Shown in pieces: positions 17,989 through 26,055 of a stretch of DNA of 63,139 bases. Every line of letters starts with the position of its first letter. The stretch's first letter is position 1. The stretch is from assembly GCA_024401855.1 (NCBI GenBank), contig JAKSKH010000012.1, positions 1 through 63,139 on the forward strand, given 5' to 3'. The position numbers were made by a program, and so were the translations under genes. The notes below the pieces were generated by a model, which had not been told where the DNA came from, did no database searches, and was given only the letters and a program-made list of their open reading frames with translations. The stretch comes from Bacteroidales bacterium. GTDB taxonomy: Bacteria > Bacteroidota > Bacteroidia > Bacteroidales > UBA932.

Positions 17989-18705
17989 TTATAAAGGAGA
18001 GATACTGGCAAGGCCGTTCTTCCTTATTGTCAACCTCGGTTCTCCAAGGTATTTGACAACGGATGTCCCGGATATTTGCCCGGAGATTTTTTCTGTGCAG
18101 TTAACCCTTACTATTCCTGCACCATTTATGTTCAGATTGCAATATTCACAGCCGAATCCTTCTCCCATCACAACGCGTGAAGCTCCATCTATTTTTATAC
18201 TGACATTCTTCGAATATCCTGTTATCGTTGCGTTCACAGCCCCCGCACAATAGATGGAAAGCCCTTCCGTATGTATTTTCCCTATGACTTTTGCGGCACC
18301 AAACAAATCGAATGACAAACTGTCCTGAATGACAGGTGCCGGGATCTCAAGTGTTGTGGCGCCTGCAAGAATCAGTTTTTCAATGTCATCGGAAACCGGT
18401 AAATATATGACAGGTGTCTTACCTCCAAGTATGGCACTGACGCTCTCCCCTTCTTTGTATCTTACGTTCAATTGATTGTCTTCAACGACAAATTCAATGT
18501 TTTTTATTACTCTGTCCGCGGCATCAATCTTCAAAGTATCTTCAGTCACACTATATATGACTTTGAAGTTCCCTCCTATCTTGACTGTGTTGAAATAATC
18601 AGTGATTTTTATCGGTTTTGTCTTTGCAGAAGCAAAATCAGCATCGATGATTGTCAATGCGGCAAAGAGTGTAAAAATAAACAGCTTGTTGATTTTAAGT
18701 GACAT
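17989..18705 (-). CDS. DUF2807 (GIN-domain) exported protein
   Basis: A 238-residue protein with a signal peptide (about 1-27). The body shows the repeated beta-solenoid pattern of DUF2807, the putative adhesin-head or GIN domain common in Bacteroidota: DYFNTVKIGGNFKVIYS, VVEDNQLNVRYKEG, then short repeats such as LILAGATTLEIPAP, LSFDLFGAAKVIGKI, LSIYCAGAVNATITG and VSIKIDGASRVVMGEG. The molecular function is unknown for the family; members are secreted or outer-membrane-associated. It is the last gene of a six-gene minus-strand run (21778 to 17989), 14 nt after the TfoX-N gene. It is followed by the promoter region of the caspase operon. Confidence 0.85.
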   Translation of the reverse strand: MSLKINKLFIFTLFAALTIIDADFASAKTKPIKITDYFNTVKIGGNFKVIYSVTEDTLKIDAADRVIKNIEFVVEDNQLNVRYKEGESVSAILGGKTPVIYLPVSDDIEKLILAGATTLEIPAPVIQDSLSFDLFGAAKVIGKIHTEGLSIYCAGAVNATITGYSKNVSIKIDGASRVVMGEGFGCEYCNLNINGAGIVRVNCTEKISGQISGTSVVKYLGEPRLTIRKNGLASISPL

Positions 18706-18719
18706 AGTATTTATATTTT

Positions 18720-19109
18720 TTATTCCTTGAAATCTGTTACATATTTCTCGAAAAAATATTTTTTTCTTCCCGTCTCTTCCCGGTTTGTTCTATTTTTCTT
18801 TCTCGGTCTGCTTATCGGAAGGTCATCGTAAACAGCCTCTGCAATTCCACACAGTTGCCCATCCGAAATGTTATCTGGAATGACATAGAACAGCTTGCTT
18901 CCCGGAAACAATTCTATCTTTTCATTCTCAGGAAGAAGCCTTTCTATCGTTGGCCCGGGTTCCAGCAGCAATTGTCCGTCAGATATGAATCCAAGAACCT
19001 TGCCAGCCATGTGAATAACGTATCCACCCATCATAGGCCTGACGGTGACAACCTCAAGCTTTGAAAATTTATTGCGTATATATTCAGCGTATTCTTTATT
19101 TAATGGCAC
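18720..19109 (-). CDS. TfoX/Sxy N-terminal domain protein
   Basis: A 129-residue protein matching the TfoX N-terminal domain. Key features are EYIRNKFSKLEVVTVRPMMGGYVIH and the strand ending GKVLGFISDGQLLLEPGP, followed by LFYVIPDNISDGQLCGIAEAVYDDLP, then a basic tail (RPRKKNRTNREETGRKK). The C-terminal TfoX domain is absent, as in many short homologues. In gamma-proteobacteria TfoX/Sxy activates competence genes; in Bacteroidota this single-domain form has no known role, so no competence function should be assumed. It lies 12 nt after the FKBP gene and 14 nt before the DUF2807 gene. Confidence 0.85.
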   Translation of the reverse strand: MPLNKEYAEYIRNKFSKLEVVTVRPMMGGYVIHMAGKVLGFISDGQLLLEPGPTIERLLPENEKIELFPGSKLFYVIPDNISDGQLCGIAEAVYDDLPISRPRKKNRTNREETGRKKYFFEKYVTDFKE

Positions 19110-19121
19110 AGTTGAGATCAG

Positions 19122-19613
19122 TTATTCGAGATAATCGTATTCGTTGTATATGTCGCAAAGCTCAATTTCAAAGATCAGCATTTTATAAGGTTCTATTGCG
19201 GCTGCTCCTATTTCTCCGTATCCAAGTTTGCTTGGAACATACAATATGGCCTTTCCTCCTACGCCAAGCATCGACAATCCTTCGGCCATTCCGGTGATGA
19301 CGGCATTCATCCTGAAAATTGCAGGTTTTTCCAGAGAAGAGTCAAATACGCTCCCATCAGCAAAGTATCCCTTGTATTTGACATATACTTCATCCACACC
19401 ATGAGGCTTCTTTCCTTTTCCCTTATCAATAATGACATATTGAAGCCCTGATGAAGAGCATTTTACTCCCTTGACACTTTTGTTTGTAGAAAGGAAAGTT
19501 TTTTCTTCCTCCTTATTTTTACTGTAGTTGTCTTCCTGCGCAAATGATTCTGTCTGGAAAACAAATAAAAATGCAGTTGCAACTATAAGTAAATTATATA
19601 ATAGCTGTTTCAT
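19122..19613 (-). CDS. FKBP-type peptidyl-prolyl cis-trans isomerase, exported
   Basis: I place the start at the ATG at 19613, giving 163 residues beginning MKQLLYNLLIVATAFLFVF, a good signal peptide; the longer reading from 19637 would overlap the M48 gene by 20 nt and spoil the signal. The FKBP fold is shown by VDEVYVKYKGYFADGSVFDSS, then FRMNAVITGMAEGLSMLGVGGKAILYVPSKLGYGE, then a last strand MLIFEIELCDI. Enzymes of this family speed proline isomerisation and act as folding helpers, here in the periplasm. The start lies 4 nt after the stop of the M48 protease gene, so the two are probably co-translated. Confidence 0.9.
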   Translation of the reverse strand: MKQLLYNLLIVATAFLFVFQTESFAQEDNYSKNKEEEKTFLSTNKSVKGVKCSSSGLQYVIIDKGKGKKPHGVDEVYVKYKGYFADGSVFDSSLEKPAIFRMNAVITGMAEGLSMLGVGGKAILYVPSKLGYGEIGAAAIEPYKMLIFEIELCDIYNEYDYLE

Positions 19614-19617
19614 GTTT

Positions 19618-20388
19618 CTATTTCCGTTGCATTGCATCTGCTTTGGCCTTCACGCGCTCGGCACGTTTTGCGCTGTCCGGGTGCGATGAGAACATCTTTT
19701 GCACCAAAGATGACTGGGAACTGCCTGACAGTTCTACAAGCTTGTTCAAGGCGTTGCTCATACTGTATGGGCTGTAACCATGTTCCGTCGAGAACTTCAA
19801 ACCATAGTCATCGGCGGCATACTCCTGCTTTTGTGAGTATTGTGAACTGACGAAAGATTCTCCGATGTCTCCAAGAATCGACTGTGAGAGCGTTCCTATT
19901 GTTCCGCCCGCGGAACTCAGGACACCTCTCGCGGCCTGTGCGAGATAGGCGTTTTTCATGGCATGTTTGCTGTCCTGATGAACTACATGTCCGCATTCGT
20001 GCCCGATTATCGCCATGAGTTCGCTGTCATCCATAATATCCATCAGGCCGCTGTAAACGCGTATCGAACCGTCTCCACAGGCAAATGCATTCACTTCATT
20101 GGTCTCATATACCTTGTAGTTGATCTTAAGGCCTTCGATGTCTTTTACGTCCGAAAGAAGCCTTCCGAGCCTGTTCTGGTAAGATTGAGAAGCCAGTTTG
20201 TTCTGTGCGTCCAGTTTTGCAATTGTCTGTTGACTGAGTGCCGCCACCTGCGCATCGGTAATGGATGCTGCAGTAAGTGCTGATGTTGCGGCAGATGCAA
20301 GCTGGACAGGGTCCAGATTCAGATTTGACATAATGCTGCAACCAGTCAAGGTGAGTGCGGTGAGAAGCAGGAATGTTATTTTTTTCAT
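19618..20388 (-). CDS. M48-family metalloprotease, lipoprotein
   Basis: A 256-residue zinc protease of the BepA/LoiP type, which helps quality control of outer-membrane proteins. The signal peptide ends with the lipobox LTGC at Cys17, so it should be lipid-anchored. The zinc-binding HExxH is HECGH (residues 130-134), and the downstream glutamate ligand lies in QKQEYAADDYGLKF. Between them is the usual helix-rich insert. The last residues (FSSHPDSAKRAERVKAKADAM) correspond to the HPxxxxRV active-site loop seen in this family. It overlaps the MscS gene by 4 nt and is followed directly by the FKBP isomerase, giving a protease plus foldase pair for the envelope. Confidence 0.92.
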   Translation of the reverse strand: MKKITFLLLTALTLTGCSIMSNLNLDPVQLASAATSALTAASITDAQVAALSQQTIAKLDAQNKLASQSYQNRLGRLLSDVKDIEGLKINYKVYETNEVNAFACGDGSIRVYSGLMDIMDDSELMAIIGHECGHVVHQDSKHAMKNAYLAQAARGVLSSAGGTIGTLSQSILGDIGESFVSSQYSQKQEYAADDYGLKFSTEHGYSPYSMSNALNKLVELSGSSQSSLVQKMFSSHPDSAKRAERVKAKADAMQRK

Positions 20389-21335
20389 AACGTATTTGAC
20401 TTTTCTTGTTGGCTGGATATTGTAACATCCATGTGAGGATATGAAAAACCGAATCCGTGTTCAGGCAGTTCGGAGTAAAATTTCTTCAGATTTGAGAAAT
20501 ATACGCCCCAATAGTCCTTGGAATTGACCCAAGCCCTGGCCGTGAAGCTTATATCGTTTTCATTCATTGAACTCAAGGCGACGAAAACATCATCTGCCCC
20601 CTGTGTCTTTGAATCTAGAATCCTTTCGTCTCCCATAAGGATAGATTTGATGGTACGTGTAACTTCTTCCGCATCCGAACCGTACTCTACATTAACAGTC
20701 CAGTCAACTCTTCTTAAAGGCATTGATGAGAAATTTTCTATGTTGCCGGATGACAGAGAACCATTCGGAAGTATTATAGAATGATTGTCAGTGGTTAATA
20801 TTCTTGTATTTACAATTGACATGTCGGTTACTGTACCGCTATATCCCATTGCGGATATGAAATCTCCAGTTTTGAACGGCTTGAAAACCATAATCATAAT
20901 TCCTCCGGCAAAGTTCTGTACAGTCCCGCTGAGCGCCATGCCGACAGCCATTCCACCCGCGGCGAGCAGTGCGGCTATGGAAGTCGTATTGACCCCGAGT
21001 GCACTTATGCTGATTATTATCAACAAGACATAAAGGGTGGCTGTGACAAGGGAAAGTATAAAAGATGAAAGAGCCCCTTCAACCTTTCTCTTGGTGAAAA
21101 TTATTCCGAGCGCCTTCCTCAATCTTCTGATAATCCATACGCCGACGATGTACAGAGCAAGCGCGGCAAGAATTTTCAGACCGAATTGAGCGAACTTGTC
21201 TCCCAGATTGTGCAGGAATGTGTTCGGGTCGCTCTTAATCTGCTCAATTATCTGTTTCTGGACAATCTTGAGAGTGTCGGCAACGTTTACGGGAACATCC
21301 GGTGAAGATGTGATCTGAAGAGGGAACATAATCAT
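20385..21335 (-). CDS. Small-conductance mechanosensitive channel (MscS family)
   Basis: A 316-residue inner-membrane channel that releases solutes during osmotic downshock. Three membrane helices are seen (about 55-75, 95-120, 122-150). The pore-lining third helix carries the small-residue pattern LLAAGGMAVGMALSGTVQNFAGGIMIMVF typical of MscS TM3. The cytoplasmic beta domain begins with FKTGDFISAMGYSGTVTDMSIVNTRI and DNHSIILPNGSL. The N-terminal segment is longer by about 40 residues than in E. coli MscS. It starts 2 nt after the 146-residue gene and overlaps the M48 gene, in an operon aimed at the cell envelope. Confidence 0.93.
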   Translation of the reverse strand: MIMFPLQITSSPDVPVNVADTLKIVQKQIIEQIKSDPNTFLHNLGDKFAQFGLKILAALALYIVGVWIIRRLRKALGIIFTKRKVEGALSSFILSLVTATLYVLLIIISISALGVNTTSIAALLAAGGMAVGMALSGTVQNFAGGIMIMVFKPFKTGDFISAMGYSGTVTDMSIVNTRILTTDNHSIILPNGSLSSGNIENFSSMPLRRVDWTVNVEYGSDAEEVTRTIKSILMGDERILDSKTQGADDVFVALSSMNENDISFTARAWVNSKDYWGVYFSNLKKFYSELPEHGFGFSYPHMDVTISSQQEKSNTL

Positions 21336-21337
21336 AT

Positions 21338-21778
21338 TCAGCTTATTCTCAAATTCTTTTCAATTGTTTCGAAGATGTTATTCAAAAGGGTTTCGTTTTC
21401 AGCAAAAGCAATAATGATCGCGAGAATGCCCTTCTTTGTTTCCTGCGCGAGAAATTTTATCGGATATCCATCTTCGGTTTCCCCGATAAAACCCCAGGCG
21501 TTTTTCCCGTTGAATTTGGATTTGAATATCGGGGGTTCGATATTTTCGTCATCATCGAAACCGACGGTTTCCGCGTAGTTTGCGAACGCCTGGTCTTCTA
21601 CAGTTTCACCCTCCGGCATTTCTCCGACATATATATCAATCAGAGCGGTTTCCGATGAACTGTCAGATGCAGGGATTCTTGACTCTAAATGCGAAATCTC
21701 AACACCGCTCTCATCCAAATATTCTTCCCGTTCGGTTACCCAGTTTTCGGGCATTCTCAATTTTATATCGTATTTCAT
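21338..21778 (-). CDS. Hypothetical 146-residue cytoplasmic protein
   Basis: I do not recognise this protein. It has no signal peptide or membrane helix. It starts MKYDIKLRMPENWVTEREEYLDE and has an acidic middle (GFDDDENIEPP). The C-terminal half, GKNAWGFIGETEDGYPIKFLAQETKKG then LAIIIAFAENETLLNNIFETIEKNLRIS, has the strand-helix layout of small PsbP/DUF1795-like folds, in which a final amphipathic helix packs on a sheet. That comparison is weak. It is the first gene of the operon with MscS, M48 and FKBP genes; an imperfect TAGTTTTA element lies at 21799-21806 on the minus strand. It is probably expressed because of this position. Confidence 0.65.
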   Translation of the reverse strand: MKYDIKLRMPENWVTEREEYLDESGVEISHLESRIPASDSSSETALIDIYVGEMPEGETVEDQAFANYAETVGFDDDENIEPPIFKSKFNGKNAWGFIGETEDGYPIKFLAQETKKGILAIIIAFAENETLLNNIFETIEKNLRIS

Positions 21779-21838
21779 TTTAATTGATTTTAAATAAGTA
21801 AAACTATCATGTTATGACATGAAACATCTTTGTTATGC

Positions 21839-22699
21839 CTATTGTCCGTTCCCTTTTTCCCAAAAATCCACATTTGCAGGAATCTCATTCCTGATTCTGA
21901 CCGAAGTTTCTCTGTCGGTTTCATCTTCAAGCAGCGGGAAGAATTTCAGACCTGTCCTGTTTTCAAGCTCCTTCAAAGACAATGCCTTTTCAATTGAAAT
22001 TCCGGCAGAATGATAAGGTCTGTTTTCAAGAATGAACCCACAAGCATGGAATTCATGCCCTTTTCTCATAAGAAGAGCCTTATAGTATGCATCAGGGACA
22101 TAAATTTTTTTATCGTCATTGTCCAGAACATATTCTTCTTTGCCATTGTCGTACAGACATCCGGAAACGACATACAGGGTGTCGCACCTCTGACTCCATT
22201 CACGTACCCTGTTTTCAAGGACCGCCCAGATGCCTCCATTCATCGATTCTTCCTGAGGAGTCATGTTCACTCCATAAAAGGTCTGTACGTTCGCTTTGTA
22301 TTCAAGTCTGTCCGCCGACGGAATCTGGTGCCCCCTGGAATAATTGCCTCCGTTCCCACGTCGATATCCTTTCAAAAGCAACGGCTGTTCCGATGCAGGC
22401 AGATAAGGGCACAATCCGAAAGCGTTGCTCCTCTTCCCTTTCCCTATATTGCTTTTGCATAATGGGTAAGCCACCCAGTCGGCCGTCATATGCTTTAAAT
22501 TCCAGCAGAACGTATAGTTCCTTTGAAGCTTACCGTCAACTTTCATATGCAGAGAAACGATATTGGAACTGTCGTTCGTTTCTACAGCCGGGATTTCCAT
22601 CCATTTGCCGGGATGGCACGAGCGGTTCTGCTGTGCACATGAACACAGGGCAAACACGAATGTAAGGATAAGACAACTGTAAATTTTGGTCATTACCAA
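21839..22699 (-). CDS. Exported DNA/RNA non-specific endonuclease (NUC/EndA family)
   Basis: A 286-residue protein with an N-terminal hydrophobic segment ending in FALCSCAQQ, which may be a lipoprotein or simple signal. The beta-beta-alpha metal nuclease motif normally reading DRGH is SRGHQIPSADR here (near residue 120), keeping the catalytic histidine. It is followed by FYGVNMTPQEESMNGGIWAVLENRVREW, containing the metal-binding asparagine, and by TLYVVSGCLYD. These enzymes cut DNA and RNA without sequence preference and are often used to scavenge nucleotides. It is a single gene, divergent from the fucosidase gene and 60 nt downstream of the 146-residue gene on the opposite side. Confidence 0.88.
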   Translation of the reverse strand: MVMTKIYSCLILTFVFALCSCAQQNRSCHPGKWMEIPAVETNDSSNIVSLHMKVDGKLQRNYTFCWNLKHMTADWVAYPLCKSNIGKGKRSNAFGLCPYLPASEQPLLLKGYRRGNGGNYSRGHQIPSADRLEYKANVQTFYGVNMTPQEESMNGGIWAVLENRVREWSQRCDTLYVVSGCLYDNGKEEYVLDNDDKKIYVPDAYYKALLMRKGHEFHACGFILENRPYHSAGISIEKALSLKELENRTGLKFFPLLEDETDRETSVRIRNEIPANVDFWEKGNGQ

Positions 22700-22717
22700 G
22701 CTATAAACCTATACAAA

Positions 22718-22750
22718 TTTGATAAAAATTCCATTCCTATGCAATATTTG
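22718..22750 (+). promoter_or_regulatory. Putative Bacteroides-type promoter of the GH29 gene
   Basis: TTTG (22718-22721) is followed after 21 nt by AATATTTG (22743-22750), one mismatch from TAnnTTTG. The predicted start point is about 25-30 nt upstream of the GH29 ATG at 22786. Confidence 0.4.
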
Positions 22751-22785
22751 CTATATTAGTATCCGTAAAGTTATCAAAATCATAT

Positions 22786-24903
22786 ATGAAAAAATCATTA
22801 CTGTTATTCCTTGTTGCTTCCTGCATTGCCTGTAAACCATCCGTTTCTTACCCGGACAATGTTAACACCGTTGCCGTAAATCCGGAAGACACTCCGGAGC
22901 AGATTATCGCAAAAGCCGTTGAAACCAAGCCTTCCATACGTCAACAGATAGCAATGGACGATGAATTCATCGCTTTTGTCCATTTCGGCCCCAACACCTT
23001 TACTGGCCGTGAATGGGGCACGGGAATCGAAGATGCGGCCGATTTCAATCCGACTGGCCTCGATACCGACCAATGGTGTCGTACGATGAAAGAGGCGGGG
23101 ATGAAAAAAGTAGTTCTCACTGTAAAGCATCATGACGGATATGTCATTTATCAAACCAGATACACCGATCATGGGATAATGTCCTCCCCCTTCATGGACG
23201 GGAAAGGTGATGTTCTGAGAAGTTTGAGTGAATCATGTGCCAGATATGGATTGAAACTCGGAGTTTACCTTTCTCCGGCAGACCTCTGGCAGATGGAAGA
23301 CGGCAATCTGTATGGCAACGGGAGCGTAGCATCGCTCAGGACCATTCCGAAGCAGGTTGAAGGACGTCCTTTCGCAGACCGTCGCACTTTTCAGTTTGTC
23401 GTTGATGACTACAATGAGTATTTCCTCAGCCAGTTGTTCGAACTTCTCACCGAATATGGTCCGATTCACGAGGTATGGTTCGACGGAGCGCACCCCCGTC
23501 ACAAGGGAAACCAGCAGTATAACTACTCTGCCTGGAGGGAACTCATACGTACGCTTGCTCCGGAAGCAGTTGTCTTCGGAAGGGAAGACATACGCTGGGT
23601 GGGAAACGAAGCCGGGGATGTACGTGATTCTGAATGGAACGTAATACCTTATATCGGAGACAACCCTGACACAATGGTCAATTTCCATGATATGACTGAC
23701 AAGGATCTTGCTACCACAGAAACTCTCCTAAGCGCTCCCAAACCATTCTTCCTTCATTATCAGCCTTCAGAAACGGATACATCCATCCGCGACGGATGGT
23801 TCTTCCGCGATGATGATGAGCAGAAAGTGCGCAGCGCCGACAATGTTTTCGATATATACGAACGCGCCTGCGGAGGGAACTCCATCTTCATTCTTAATCT
23901 TCCTCCCACCAAGGACGGAGTCCTCGGCGAACGTGATGTTAAAAGTCTCGTTGAAGTTGGTCGCCGCATCCGCGAGACATACGGTACAAACTTGTTCAGG
24001 AAAAACCTTCGCAAACCCGCTGAAGTAGGTGAAGGTCTGGTGTTCAGGACCAAGAAGCCCTGCGATGTCAACAGAGTGGTGCTCTGCGAGCCTGTAGCCT
24101 TTTCCGGGGAACGCATTGAAGAATGTGCAATTGATGCATGGGTGGACGGTGAATGGCGTGAAGTCGCAACTGCCGGAAATGTAGGACACAAGCGAATCGT
24201 CCGTTTCGCATCAGTCAATACGGACAGAATCAGAGTTCGCGCAACAAAATCCAGGGCCGATGCAATCCTTTCATCCGTCAGCGCACATCATTATGCCGAA
24301 CATCCTGTCAATCTTTCCATTACCCAGGACAACGAGGGCTTGGTATCAATCAATCCCGACTGCGGTGATTTCACCTGGAATTATACCGGTCAGAACAGTG
24401 TGCAGAACATTACCCTCAGCAACCGTATACACTATACGACGGACGGCAGTGACCCTGACAGCTCTTCACCCGTCTATTCCGGACCGTTCAAGTTTGAAAA
24501 TGGAACAGTCAAGGCCATATCGTTCATCGGAAATGACTGCGGCGACTTATGTGAACAATATGTAGGTTACGACAGAAGTGCTTGGAAAACTGACATACAG
24601 CCCATGTATACTCTTGTTGACTGCGGAAAAGAAATTGAGATCCACTTTATGAGATTTGTCCCCAACATCAACAATTATCATGGAGATTACGTCAGCAAAT
24701 GCGATGTTTCCGTCAGCTCGGACGGTAAAAAATGGACCAAAGTTGCAACGGAGGAATTCGGAAATATCCAGAATGATCCGACACCAAGAAAAATAACTCT
24801 GGCCCGGCCTTGTGAAGCGCGATATATCAGGCTGGATGTACTTGAACTTGTCGGCGATGGAGACGGTTTCCAGAGTGTGGACAGTTCAATAGAAGTTTTA
24901 TAG
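22786..24903 (+). CDS. GH29 alpha-L-fucosidase with carbohydrate-binding C-terminal domains
   Basis: A 705-residue exported glycosidase that releases alpha-linked L-fucose. A signal peptide with a cysteine at residue 16 (VASCIACKPS) suggests a lipoprotein. The GH29 barrel spans about 45-400: FIAFVHFGPNTFTGREWG, KKVVLTVKHHDGYVIY, and the probable nucleophile aspartate in IHEVWFDGAHPR near 230, followed by a catalytic-loop glutamate region around GREDIRWVGNEAGD. After the barrel comes a discoidin-like beta domain (about 400-505), then a chitobiase/beta-hexosaminidase-C-like insert (IHYTTDGSDPDSSSPVYSGPF), then a second F5/8 type C domain (about 605-705). It is transcribed convergently with the sulfatase maturase, and the two stop codons overlap by 6 nt. 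No SusC/D is nearby. Confidence 0.93.
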   Translation: MKKSLLLFLVASCIACKPSVSYPDNVNTVAVNPEDTPEQIIAKAVETKPSIRQQIAMDDEFIAFVHFGPNTFTGREWGTGIEDAADFNPTGLDTDQWCRTMKEAGMKKVVLTVKHHDGYVIYQTRYTDHGIMSSPFMDGKGDVLRSLSESCARYGLKLGVYLSPADLWQMEDGNLYGNGSVASLRTIPKQVEGRPFADRRTFQFVVDDYNEYFLSQLFELLTEYGPIHEVWFDGAHPRHKGNQQYNYSAWRELIRTLAPEAVVFGREDIRWVGNEAGDVRDSEWNVIPYIGDNPDTMVNFHDMTDKDLATTETLLSAPKPFFLHYQPSETDTSIRDGWFFRDDDEQKVRSADNVFDIYERACGGNSIFILNLPPTKDGVLGERDVKSLVEVGRRIRETYGTNLFRKNLRKPAEVGEGLVFRTKKPCDVNRVVLCEPVAFSGERIEECAIDAWVDGEWREVATAGNVGHKRIVRFASVNTDRIRVRATKSRADAILSSVSAHHYAEHPVNLSITQDNEGLVSINPDCGDFTWNYTGQNSVQNITLSNRIHYTTDGSDPDSSSPVYSGPFKFENGTVKAISFIGNDCGDLCEQYVGYDRSAWKTDIQPMYTLVDCGKEIEIHFMRFVPNINNYHGDYVSKCDVSVSSDGKKWTKVATEEFGNIQNDPTPRKITLARPCEARYIRLDVLELVGDGDGFQSVDSSIEVL

Positions 24904-26055
24904 TTCCTTCATGATTTCAGCCGGCCCCTTGCCTTCGGACAGCAGTTCCTTCATTCTGTCCATATATGGACTGACGTGGCTGAAATAGGCTTTCAAGCCG
25001 CTGCAAAGCACATTTTTGCCTGCTACGCGATGCTCCGGGCATTCTCCGTGGCAGGCAAAATTGTATTTGCACTTCAAACAATCTGCAGGAAGGGAATTTC
25101 TCTTGGAAAGAGCGAAGTCAATCCTTTCTTTCGACTCGAAGATCTCTCTCAGGCTATTCTCCTTTATATTTCCGAGACGATATTCAGGACTTACAAAATG
25201 GTCACAGGGATAAACGTCTCCGTTATGTTCGACCGTAAGGGAATCGCTGCATATTTCATTTATTGAGCATACGCCCGGAGTCAAACCGCACCATTGTGCA
25301 AGGGTGGCATCGAAAATCTGCACATAATACTCTCCTACATCCTGTCTTATCCATTCATCGAAAACATCACAGAGAAAATCACCGTACCCGGTTGAAGACA
25401 CCGCCCATGGTAGAGTCTTGTTGGCCGCCGGGAGAAATTGCATGTAACGGCTTTCTATCTCATTTCTGAAGAATCTGTAGATCTCCGCTCCCCTGCCCTC
25501 CGAAAGATTGTTCACCACACTCAGCGTGTTGAATTCAACTCCGAATCTTTTGAACAGGGAGATTGCACGCAGAACAGAATCAAAAGTGGAATTTCCGGAT
25601 TTTGACTTCCTGTATCCGTCATGTATGTCTCTTGGACCGTCTATAGAGATCCCTACAAGGAATTCGTTATCCCTGAAGAAACAGCACCAGTTTTCGTCAA
25701 CTTTCGTTCCGTTCGTCTGCAAGGTGTTGAACACCTTTCTGCCGTCCGCATACTTGCGTTGAAGTTTCAGCGCCTTCCTGAAAAAATCAATGCCGGACAG
25801 CAGCGGTTCTCCGCCATGCCAGCAGAAAGTTACCTCACCGGTTTCGTTAGCTTCAAGATATTGTCTGACATATGTATCAAGCAGCTCATCACTCATAAGA
25901 GGCTCCCTACCTCTGTACAGTCCGGCTTTTTCCAGATAATAGCAGTATCTGCAGTTCAGATTGCAGGCACTTCCCGCCGGTTTCACCATTGTTCCGAAAG
26001 ACACCGGAGCAGTAAAGTGGCGGGCGTCTTCTATTGTGAAGATATCCTTATTCAT
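24898..26055 (-). CDS. Radical SAM anaerobic sulfatase-maturating enzyme (anSME)
   Basis: I take the ATG at 26055 as the start (385 residues, MNKDIFTIEDARHF), because the longer reading adds fifteen unconserved codons inside the sulfatase gene. The radical SAM cluster CxxxCxxC is Cys31, Cys35 and Cys38 (CNLNCRYC). Later cysteines form the SPASM region: CGLTPGVC, then SLTVEHNGDVYPCDHFV, then CLKCKYNFACHGECP, holding the two auxiliary iron-sulfur clusters. The enzyme oxidises a serine or cysteine of a sulfatase to formylglycine in the cytoplasm before export. It overlaps the sulfatase gene by 8 nt, so maturase and substrate are produced together. Confidence 0.95.
   Translation of the reverse strand: MNKDIFTIEDARHFTAPVSFGTMVKPAGSACNLNCRYCYYLEKAGLYRGREPLMSDELLDTYVRQYLEANETGEVTFCWHGGEPLLSGIDFFRKALKLQRKYADGRKVFNTLQTNGTKVDENWCCFFRDNEFLVGISIDGPRDIHDGYRKSKSGNSTFDSVLRAISLFKRFGVEFNTLSVVNNLSEGRGAEIYRFFRNEIESRYMQFLPAANKTLPWAVSSTGYGDFLCDVFDEWIRQDVGEYYVQIFDATLAQWCGLTPGVCSINEICSDSLTVEHNGDVYPCDHFVSPEYRLGNIKENSLREIFESKERIDFALSKRNSLPADCLKCKYNFACHGECPEHRVAGKNVLCSGLKAYFSHVSPYMDRMKELLSEGKGPAEIMKEL

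Noticed and set aside
18720-19109. Competence regulator (TfoX/Sxy) function
   Set aside because: Only the N-terminal domain is present, and the neighbours are envelope genes; the competence role is known only in other phyla.
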